DNA of 37,487 bases, taken from the NCBI GenBank assembly GCA_022825195.1, contig JAJDYL010000221.1, positions 1-37,487 on the forward strand. Reading direction: 5' to 3'. The DNA is from Alphaproteobacteria bacterium. Its GTDB lineage: Bacteria; Pseudomonadota; Alphaproteobacteria; Bin95. The notes beneath the pieces were generated by a model, which worked only from the letters and a program-made list of their open reading frames with translations, was not told the origin of the DNA and did not search any database. The number at the start of each line of letters is the position of its first letter. Within the stretch, counting starts at the first letter, position 1. Below are positions 31,303 to 37,487 of this stretch, piece by piece. Position numbers and translations under genes: made by a program.

Positions 31303-32370
31303 ATGGCGGAGGGGGTTGGCAACGACGCAGGCGTCCCGGCCTACGCGGCGCTGGCACTACAGGTCACCGTGGACGCGGTCAACCGCTGTCCCGATGCGGC
31401 GGCGGCTCGCGCGCGCATCGAGGCGTCCCTCGACCGGATCGCCAAGCAGGTGGCCGCCAGCCGGCAGTTCATCGGCCCGCACCTGAAGCTGGTGGTGCTG
31501 CCGGAGTACTTCCTCACCGGCTATCCCATGGGCGAGAGCGCCGGCGACTGGCGGCGGCGCGCGTGCATCGATCCGCAGGGGCCGGAGTACGAGCGGCTCG
31601 GGCGCATCGCCCAGGAAAGCGGCGTGTACCTGTCGGGCAACCTGTACGAGACCGACCCCAACTTCCCGGAGCTCTACTTCCAGACCAGCTTCGTCCTCGA
31701 CGATGCCGGCAATCCCATCCTGCGCTACCGCCGCATGATCTCGATGTACGGGCCGACCCCCCACGACGTGCTCGACCGGTACCTCGACATCTACGGCGCG
31801 GACAGCCTGTTCCCGGTCGCCGTCACTCCCCTCGGCCGCTTGGCGGCCGTCGCCTCGGAGGAAATCCTGTTCCCGGAGGTGAGCCGGGCGCTGGCGCTCA
31901 AGGGCGCCGAACTGCTCTGCCACTCCTCATCGGAAGTGGCGAGCCCCGCCCTGACGCCGAAGAACGCCGCCAAGCTGGCCCGGGCTTACGAAAACCACGT
32001 TTACGTGGTCTCCGCCAACACCGCCGGCGTTTCCGGCATCGACCTGCCCGGCCGCTCCGTCGATGGGGGTTCGAAAGTCGTTGACCACCTGGGACGGGTG
32101 CTGGCGGAAGCGGCGGCCGGCGAATCGATGGCGGCCTGGGCGGACGTTCACCTCGACGCCCTGCGCGAGCACCGGCGCCGGCCCGGCATGTTCAACGTCT
32201 TCACCCGCCAGCGGCTTGGGCTGTTTGCGGACGCCTACCGGGACGACGCGGTCCATCCCGCCAACACCTTGCTCGACGCCGACGGCGGAACCATCGCCCC
32301 GGACCGCGCCCACTTCGGCGACGTTCAGCGCAGGGTCATTCGCGCCCTCATGGAGCGGGGCGTCATCTGA
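31303..32370 (+). CDS. Nitrilase-superfamily protein lacking the catalytic Cys and Lys
   Basis: This is a 355-residue carbon-nitrogen hydrolase fold. VVLPEYFLTGYPMG carries the expected Glu68. The usual Y-R-K lysine is Arg144 in RYRRMISMYG, and the nucleophile of I-C-Y-D-x-x-F-P-E is replaced: the sequence reads A-S-E-E-I-L-F-P-E with Ser185. The rest is well kept (RALALKGAELLCHSSSE, ARAYENHVYVVSAN), so this is not decay. It either uses another chemistry or is a binding or structural protein. It follows the lyase gene by 39 nt and precedes the double-VOC gene. Confidence 0.85.
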   Translation: MAEGVGNDAGVPAYAALALQVTVDAVNRCPDAAAARARIEASLDRIAKQVAASRQFIGPHLKLVVLPEYFLTGYPMGESAGDWRRRACIDPQGPEYERLGRIAQESGVYLSGNLYETDPNFPELYFQTSFVLDDAGNPILRYRRMISMYGPTPHDVLDRYLDIYGADSLFPVAVTPLGRLAAVASEEILFPEVSRALALKGAELLCHSSSEVASPALTPKNAAKLARAYENHVYVVSANTAGVSGIDLPGRSVDGGSKVVDHLGRVLAEAAAGESMAAWADVHLDALREHRRRPGMFNVFTRQRLGLFADAYRDDAVHPANTLLDADGGTIAPDRAHFGDVQRRVIRALMERGVI

Positions 32371-32422
32371 TGGCGCGGGCGTCCGCGCCGCCGGGCCGCT
32401 TGGGCGCCCGGAGCGAAGCGCA

Positions 32423-33310
32423 TTGAACCGGCTTCGGGCCGGAACGGTCTCCGTCGCCGATCTCGCGCGCAGCCGCCGGATCTATGAGCGCTGGCTGGAC
32501 TACGAAACGGTCGAGCGGGGCGAGGTCGGCGCGGGACTCGCTGCGAGCTGGGGCGCGCCAGGAACGGCGGGTGCTCCCTACGCCCTGCTGCGGCCCGCAT
32601 CGCGGGCGGACACCTACCTGCGGTTGATCGAGGCGCCGGCGGTTCCCGGCTTCGTGCCCCTGGTCACCTACGGGTGGGCGGCGCTCGAGTTCTGCGTGCG
32701 CGACGTGCTCGCCGTCAACGAGCGCCTCGCGGACTCGCCTTTCGAGGTCATCGGACCGCCGCGGGGCGTCGATGGGGTGGCGCCCATTCACGCCATGCAA
32801 GCGAAGGGCCCCGACGGCGAAGTCTGCTACTTCACCCAGATCGACGACGACCTGCCGGGGTTCCGGCTGCCGAGGGCGCAGAGCTTCATCGACCGCCTCT
32901 TCATCAACGTGCTGGCGTCGAGCGACATGCGCGCCGCGCAGCGATGGATGGTTCAACGGCTCGGGTTCGACGTGGGGCAGGAATCGATGGACATCACCTA
33001 CAGGATGCTGGCGAAGGCCTTCGGCACGCCGGTCGAGCAGCGCTACACCATATCGACCATGGCGGATGGGAGGGACCTGTTCCTGGAGATCGACCAGATG
33101 CCTGCGGCAGCCGGCCCGCGTCCGTCGCACGAGGGGCTGCTGCCCCCGGGAATCGCGATGACGTCCTTGCGGATGGGCGACCTCGACGCGGTCACGGCAG
33201 CGCCGCTCGCGGCCGCCCAGGCGCACGACGGCCAACTTTACGACGGCGGGCGCAGCATCACCGTGGCCGATCCAGACGGCACGCTGTTTGAGCTGATTGA
33301 GTCGCGCTGA
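32423..33310 (+). CDS. Double VOC-domain protein
   Basis: This is a 295-residue protein with two glyoxalase-like halves. The first half runs from GTVSVADLARSRRIYERWL to about residue 140, and the second from FINVLASSDMRAAQRWMVQR to DPDGTLFELIESR, where the final Glu is at a metal-ligand position. The start is read as TTG 32423, 52 nt after the nitrilase-like gene; an upstream open frame overlaps that gene and is not used. The function is unknown; similar two-domain VOC proteins act on phenolic or terpenoid degradation intermediates. It is the last gene of the plus operon. Confidence 0.75.
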   Translation: MNRLRAGTVSVADLARSRRIYERWLDYETVERGEVGAGLAASWGAPGTAGAPYALLRPASRADTYLRLIEAPAVPGFVPLVTYGWAALEFCVRDVLAVNERLADSPFEVIGPPRGVDGVAPIHAMQAKGPDGEVCYFTQIDDDLPGFRLPRAQSFIDRLFINVLASSDMRAAQRWMVQRLGFDVGQESMDITYRMLAKAFGTPVEQRYTISTMADGRDLFLEIDQMPAAAGPRPSHEGLLPPGIAMTSLRMGDLDAVTAAPLAAAQAHDGQLYDGGRSITVADPDGTLFELIESR

Positions 33311-33318
33311 TCGAGGGC

Positions 33319-33343
33319 GCGGCGGCTTAAGGCCCCCCGCCGC
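33319..33343. terminator. Hairpin between convergent VOC and gntR genes
   Basis: GCGGCGG (33319-33325) pairs with CCGCCGC (33337-33343) around an 11-nt loop, in the 41-bp gap between the ends of the double-VOC gene and the GntR gene. It could serve as a bidirectional terminator. Confidence 0.5.
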
Positions 33344-33351
33344 AGGAGCTG

Positions 33352-34134
33352 TCAGCCGGCGTAGTCATCCATGCTCAGGTTCATCCGGTAGTGGAACCGC
33401 TCGGGATGGTACTGGCAGTTCAACAGGTCGACCGCATCGCCGCTGTCGTCGAACGAGTGGCGCACCAAGGTCAGGACGGGGTCGCCGGGCACGAGCTGCA
33501 ACTGCTCGGCCACCGGCGGCGTGGCGGCCGAGGCGCTCAGGTACTGCTCGATGCGGGTGATGGCGTGGCCGTTCTCCGCCATGATGTCGAAACGGGTGCG
33601 CCGCTCGATGTTCCGGGCGGTGAACCCCCGGGCGATGCCGCGGGTCCAGCTCTCGTAGTAGGCGAACGGCACCGCGTCCTCGCTGGAGCGCACGCGGGTG
33701 ACGTAGTGCACCGGCTCGCCCTCCGGCATGCGCAGGTCGTCGACCAGGTTGCGCGGCGGCAGGCGCTTCTCGACGTGCAGCACGCGGACCTTGGTGGTGC
33801 GCGACATGCTGGCGAGCCGCTCGAGCATGCCGACCAGCGGGGCCTCCACTTCGGAGGCGGAGGACTCGAAGACCACGTGGCTGCCCTTGCCGCGCTGCCG
33901 CTTGATGAGGCCGTCGGCGGCGAGCATGTCCATCACCCGCTTGGCGGTGACGCGCGACACGCCGAAGCCCGAGGAAAGCTCGGCTTCCGTCGGCAGCTTG
34001 GCGCCCTGGGCCAGGGAGCCGGAGAGGATGTGCCGCTTGAGCAACTGGTAGAGCTGGTGGTACAGGGGAATCGGGCCGTCGGTGCGCAGGGAGCCGAGCT
34101 CCATCGGCGTGAACAGTTGGCTGGTCTTTTCCAT
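33352..34134 (-). CDS. GntR-family transcriptional regulator, HutC/UTRA type
   Basis: This is a 260-residue repressor-type protein. Residues about 22-90 form the winged-helix domain (PLYHQLYQLLKRHILSG, LPTEAELSSGFGVSRVTAKR, LIKRQRGKGSHVV), and residues about 100-250 the UTRA ligand domain that shares the fold of chorismate lyase. UTRA regulators release DNA on binding a substrate or pathway intermediate. It lies 70 nt downstream of the tandem hydrolase gene, in the same direction. It is the only DNA-binding regulator in the island, so it is the best candidate to bind operators A-D; its own leader has no copy of that site. Confidence 0.92.
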   Translation of the reverse strand: MEKTSQLFTPMELGSLRTDGPIPLYHQLYQLLKRHILSGSLAQGAKLPTEAELSSGFGVSRVTAKRVMDMLAADGLIKRQRGKGSHVVFESSASEVEAPLVGMLERLASMSRTTKVRVLHVEKRLPPRNLVDDLRMPEGEPVHYVTRVRSSEDAVPFAYYESWTRGIARGFTARNIERRTRFDIMAENGHAITRIEQYLSASAATPPVAEQLQLVPGDPVLTLVRHSFDDSGDAVDLLNCQYHPERFHYRMNLSMDDYAG

Positions 34135-34204
34135 GATCTAACCTGACGGGGTTTTATCGAGTTGAACTGGCTGGACTGTGCACGGACCCGCTCCCCGGCC
34201 GAGG

Positions 34205-35665
34205 TCAGCTAGTGTAGCCGCCGTCGGCCCCGGGCGCATCCAGCGCGCCCTGCAGCGTGCGGTAGGCGGCCTGGGCGTCCAGCAGCGCCAGCAGCATCCG
34301 GGTCAGGCGCGCGGGCTCCGGCGGACTCTCGTTGCGCTCCAGGTACTGTCCGCGCAGCCAGTACCAAGCCCGCCACAGGTGCGCCCCGGAGGCTTCCGGG
34401 GCGAGATCCGGCAGGACGCCCCCGAACCAGGGGACGGCGGCCTCCTCGAAGCGGACCCGCGGATCGCCGCGGGCGGCCATTCGGGCAAGGCGTGCCGTGG
34501 CGCCGGTGCCCGTGACCGTCACGCGCTCGGCGTCGAGCGTCTCGACGATGCGCCGCACGGCACGCACGCAGTGGTCCACGCAAAGGCCCTCGGGATGCGC
34601 CGACCCGCCGTGGCCCGGCAGATCGATGCGCGCCCAACCGCTGCCGCCGGGCGGCGCGTCGGCCAGGTCGCCGGCGCCGCCCAATCCGTGCAGGACGACT
34701 CCGGCGGCGCCGCCTTCCCCGTTCACCCGGTAGCGGATGGGGCCGAAGCCCGCATCGGCGTAGCGGATCGAACCGGAATCGAGGCACAGATCCCCCGCTG
34801 CGGCGCCTTGGTCGGGGAGCACCCGATCCAAATGTGATTCCAGGCAGGACCAGCGGTCCTCCGGCGTCGGTCCGCAATGGGCCATGGCGACGTTGCCGCC
34901 CCACTCCAGCTCGTCGAAGCGGTCCGTCCACCGTTTGAGGATGCTGCCCTGCCAGCGCAGGACGACCAACGGCGCCTCGATGGGCGTGACCCGCTCGGCC
35001 CGTTCGTTCAGGAACGCCGCCCGGTAGGCGGCCTCGTAGCCCGGCCCCGCCGCCAGGTAGGCGCGGGCGGCCAGATCCATCGACGCGGCGGCGCCGAGCC
35101 GGGGCGCCACCCGGCTTTCAGCGGCCGGGCGCTGCCAAGGGAAGAACAGGGTGGCATCGTGGGCCGCCTGCCAAGCCCGGGCGAGATGGCTTCCGTCTGC
35201 TGCCGGCCGCAGGTCGGGAAAGTAGCCGTCCATGATGCGGCCGCGCTCCGCGTCGGTGAAACTGGCGGCGTTGTCGAGCACGAGGCCGCGCACGGCGCCG
35301 GCATCCGCCTTGGCCCACTCGATGGCGATCTGCGCACCGGTTGCCGAACCGTAAACGGCGACGCGATCGAGGCCGAGGGCGGCGCGCAGGGCAATCATGG
35401 CCTCCACCCAAGGCGCGAGTCCCTGGGCCCTGCCTCCGTCCGCAACGGGCTCCGACTCGCCGAACCCCGGCGTGTCGGGCGCGATCAGCGTGGCCCGGCA
35501 GGCAAGCCGGCGCATCAGGGGCACCATGAAGGCGGAGCTGAAGGGCGAGGGATGCAGCAGGAACAGCGGCGGGCCGCTGCCGGCAACCCGGTAGTGCAGG
35601 TCGATAGGCCCGCCGCCGAGGGTCAGCCTGGCGCTGGACTGCTTGACGGCGGCGGCGGCGTTCAA
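34205..35665 (-). CDS. Tandem alpha/beta-hydrolase-fold protein without nucleophile serines
   Basis: This is a 486-residue protein with two alpha/beta-hydrolase modules. The first has PLFLLHPSPFSS, DTPGFGESEP and the elbow VAVYGSATGAQIA (102-114), where G-x-S-x-G would need Ser but has Ala108. The second starts near residue 325 (VVLHGLGGAGD, DLPGHGGSAHP) and its elbow reads VTVTGTGATARLA, again with no Ser, Cys or Asp at the nucleophile site. It is either cofactor-free chemistry of another kind or a binding protein. TTG 35665 overlaps the FAD oxidase stop (TTGA), so the two are translationally coupled. Confidence 0.85.
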   Translation of the reverse strand: MNAAAAVKQSSARLTLGGGPIDLHYRVAGSGPPLFLLHPSPFSSAFMVPLMRRLACRATLIAPDTPGFGESEPVADGGRAQGLAPWVEAMIALRAALGLDRVAVYGSATGAQIAIEWAKADAGAVRGLVLDNAASFTDAERGRIMDGYFPDLRPAADGSHLARAWQAAHDATLFFPWQRPAAESRVAPRLGAAASMDLAARAYLAAGPGYEAAYRAAFLNERAERVTPIEAPLVVLRWQGSILKRWTDRFDELEWGGNVAMAHCGPTPEDRWSCLESHLDRVLPDQGAAAGDLCLDSGSIRYADAGFGPIRYRVNGEGGAAGVVLHGLGGAGDLADAPPGGSGWARIDLPGHGGSAHPEGLCVDHCVRAVRRIVETLDAERVTVTGTGATARLARMAARGDPRVRFEEAAVPWFGGVLPDLAPEASGAHLWRAWYWLRGQYLERNESPPEPARLTRMLLALLDAQAAYRTLQGALDAPGADGGYTS

Positions 35666-37254
35666 TGCGCCGGCAGCCCGAGGGCGCCGGGATTGATGCG
35701 CCCTTCGGGATCCAGAAGCGTTTTGAGTTCGCTCACTAGGCGGCGCGGCGCCTCGTCCAGACCTTCCCGGTACGGATAGCGCCGGCCGATCTGCAGGTGC
35801 GCGGCGCCCAACGCCCGGAACAGCGCCATGAGTTCAGCGCGCAGGCGCATGACCTCGTCCCGCGCGGCGCGGTTTTCCGGGTGGCGCTCGACCTTGCGCA
35901 GCACCTGTTCCTCCACGCTGTGCCGGTGCAGGGCATTGAGCCCGTCCGGCCAGTAGAACACCGGCTCGATCACGAAGCAGTTGGTGTCGGCGCAGGTCAT
36001 CAGGGTGCCGTGCACGATCCCGTGCCGCTCCATGACGGCGGCGTTGTCCGCGAAGAGCGCCTCGATGGCCTCAAAGGCCGCCACCGCGTTCGAATGGGGC
36101 AGCAGCCCGTGCACCGGCAGCCAACGCTCCCCGGCCGGGCCGATCATGGAGTTCAGGGGGCCGAACGGATGGGCCCTGGCGATCTTGGGCACGCTGTTCT
36201 CGATCTCCCGGGCGCCTTCGGCCGCGCAGATGTCCCGGATGCGCCCGATCGAATCATCCGCCGCCGACTGGGTCGCCTCCTCCACCATGAAGTGCGCGGA
36301 GAAGCCAACGTCCTTCATGAATCCCCGGCCGGCCGCCGCCACCTTGGCGCCTTCCTTCAAGCCTTCGAGCAGGCCTTCCTGCCCGGCAACCACCCGGCCG
36401 AGGGCCCGGACATCGGCGGTGAGGGATTCGCGCTTCATGCGCTGCGCCTTGAGGGTCGGATCGAACCCGAAGCAGGCGTCCGCCAAGCGCCGCCTGGAGA
36501 CCTCCGACATGGCCCGCATGAGTGGGCGGTGGGCGGCGAAGTCGAAGCTGGCGGCCGCCCGTCCGTCGCCCGCGGGCAGCAGCTTTAGCGTCGCCTCGGT
36601 CTTGATGCCCAGCGCCCCGGCGTCGCAGGTGAACAGCCCCGTCAGGTCCGGCCCGTAGTGCCGCAAAAACGGCTTGGACCCGGCCTGGGCGGCGGCGCCG
36701 GTCCGCAGGCGCTCGCCGCTCGCCAGCACGACCTCGAAGCCGATCGCGGAGTCGGCGGCCGTGCCGTGCCGGCCGCTGCCCCAGAACACGCTGTTCTGCG
36801 AAAGGCTGCCGCCGACCGTGGCCTTCAGGCCCGACAGCGTGCCCCAGAACGGCGTGCGCAGGCCCAGCGGCGCCAAGGCCTCGTGCAGGCGGTGCCAAGT
36901 GCAGCCCGCCTGCACGGTGACGTACATGTCCTCGGCGTTGACCTCAAGCACCAGGTCCATGCGCCCCATGTCGAGGCAGAGCGTCCGGCCGCCGGGGCAG
37001 ACGTAGCCGCTGCTGTAGGACATCCCGCCGCCCCGCGGGGCGATGACGAGATCCTCTTCGCGGGCGAAGGCCACCGTTTCCACGACCGCCTCAGTCGAGG
37101 CGGGCCGCACCACGGCCAGCACGGGATGGGAGTCGCCGGAGATGTCCTGGCCATGCAGCTCGCGGGCGGCGTCGTCGACGCGGACCGAATCGGCCCCCAA
37201 CCGTCCGGCAAGACGTTCGAGGCAGGATTCGTCGATGCCGGTCCGTGCGCGCAC
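35662..37254 (-). CDS. FAD-linked oxidase (vanillyl-alcohol-oxidase/PCMH-type FAD domain)
   Basis: This is a 530-residue flavoenzyme. The FAD_binding_4 domain covers about residues 40-230: VIAPRGGGMSYSSGYVCPGG, ECVN-like VTVQAGCTWHRLHEAL, and ATVGGSLSQNSVFWGSGRHG. The C-terminal cap is like that of D-lactate, glycolate and 4-cresol oxidoreductases (ELKTLLDPEGRINPGALG at the end). The start GTG 37254 lies 5 nt after a perfect AGGAGG; the open frame to 37467 lacks this. It probably oxidises an alcohol or hydroxy acid of the pathway. It is the first gene of the operon with the tandem hydrolase and the GntR gene. Confidence 0.85.
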   Translation of the reverse strand: MRARTGIDESCLERLAGRLGADSVRVDDAARELHGQDISGDSHPVLAVVRPASTEAVVETVAFAREEDLVIAPRGGGMSYSSGYVCPGGRTLCLDMGRMDLVLEVNAEDMYVTVQAGCTWHRLHEALAPLGLRTPFWGTLSGLKATVGGSLSQNSVFWGSGRHGTAADSAIGFEVVLASGERLRTGAAAQAGSKPFLRHYGPDLTGLFTCDAGALGIKTEATLKLLPAGDGRAAASFDFAAHRPLMRAMSEVSRRRLADACFGFDPTLKAQRMKRESLTADVRALGRVVAGQEGLLEGLKEGAKVAAAGRGFMKDVGFSAHFMVEEATQSAADDSIGRIRDICAAEGAREIENSVPKIARAHPFGPLNSMIGPAGERWLPVHGLLPHSNAVAAFEAIEALFADNAAVMERHGIVHGTLMTCADTNCFVIEPVFYWPDGLNALHRHSVEEQVLRKVERHPENRAARDEVMRLRAELMALFRALGAAHLQIGRRYPYREGLDEAPRRLVSELKTLLDPEGRINPGALGLPAH

Positions 37255-37333
37255 GCTCGCCTCCTGTGCAATCGGGCCGACCCCGGGAATTCCGCGCCCG
37301 CGGCAAAGGCCCTGCCCGATGAAAAACGAGCCC

Positions 37334-37368
37334 AGTATAACCCGCGAGAGTGTTTTCCAATATGGAAA
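37334..37368 (-). promoter_or_regulatory. Promoter of the FAD-oxidase operon with overlapping palindrome
   Basis: On the minus strand TATACT (37339-37334) is a likely -10. The -35 region (TTGGAA, 37360-37355) is 15 bp upstream, shorter than ideal. It lies within the palindrome TTTCCA-ATA-TGGAAA (37354-37368). The sequence is unrelated to operators A-D and may bind a different regulator. Confidence 0.45.
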
Positions 37369-37454
37369 TGAGCCTGAAGGAAGGGGGTCGTTGGGAAGTC
37401 CTGCCGGGCCGGTCTCCGGGGGTTGGTTTGAGCGCTGATGATGGCCCTTCCGGG

Positions 37455-37476
37455 GCCCTCCGCGCAAGCGGAGGGC
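37455..37476. terminator. GC-rich hairpin at the right edge
   Basis: GCCCTCCGC (37455-37463) pairs perfectly with GCGGAGGGC (37468-37476) around GCAA, and outer GGGG/CCCC pairing is possible. It lies more than 80 bp upstream of the FAD oxidase promoter. It most likely ends a transcript that comes from beyond the window. Confidence 0.5.
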
Positions 37477-37487
37477 GGCCCCCGGAT

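Noticed and set aside
37354..37368. Fifth copy of the island operator at the FAD-oxidase promoter
   Set aside because: The palindrome there is TTTCCA-ATA-TGGAAA, unrelated to AATGAYAT-N6-ATRTCATT.

Overview
The window is a GC-rich stretch (a strong majority of G/C, with many long out-of-frame shadow ORFs) from a Gram-negative bacterium. Lipoprotein signals, NhaA, an OmpR/PhoP-type two-component pair, SAM-dependent cyclopropane-synthase-like enzymes and GntR/UTRA control all point to a proteobacterium; I cannot place it more precisely. No tRNA, rRNA, CRISPR array or insertion sequence was seen, and no gene-free stretch exceeds 300 bases.

Region 1 (1-1,515): the N-terminal end of a Fic-family gene runs off the left edge, with paired 12-bp repeats over its start. 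A DUF4397 lipoprotein gene closed by a hairpin follows.

Region 2 (1,549-11,136) is a membrane and lipid locus. On the plus strand lie a DUF1295 membrane protein, a structured RNA leader, nhaA, a possible 38-residue membrane peptide and an OmpR-type response regulator. On the minus strand is a tightly overlapping operon: acyl desaturase, FAD amine-oxidase-like protein, DUF1365, a cyclopropane-synthase-like methyltransferase, a second methyltransferase of the coclaurine-N-methyltransferase-like type, and a sensor kinase. Kinase and regulator genes meet tail to tail and share one CTAG as both stop codons. The layout suggests a two-component system that controls unsaturation and methylation of membrane acyl chains.

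Region 3 (11,170-37,487) reads as one large, CoA-dependent catabolic island of unknown substrate. From left to right: a seven-gene minus operon (CE4/PuuE-like hydrolase, acyl-CoA dehydrogenase, CoA-transferase, MmgE/PrpD, AMP-forming ligase, amidase, thioesterase); a plus operon (methyltransferase, coiled-coil protein, MDR reductase); an aldehyde dehydrogenase; leuCD paralogues; a minus operon (DUF1330, two VOC proteins, MFS transporter); a minus pair (CoA-transferase, VOC lipoprotein); a plus operon (HMG-CoA-lyase family, nitrilase-like, double-VOC protein); and a minus operon (FAD oxidase, tandem alpha/beta-hydrolase, GntR/UTRA regulator).

The strongest new signal is a 22-bp AT-rich near-palindrome, AATGAYAT-N6-ATRTCATT, at four promoter regions of this island (19215, 23401, 28154, 30212). 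It ties most of the operons into one candidate regulon. Two other oddities stand out: a nitrilase-family protein with Ser and Arg in place of the catalytic Cys and Lys, and a duplicated alpha/beta-hydrolase in which neither half has the nucleophile serine. Hairpins sit between several convergent operons and fit bidirectional termination.
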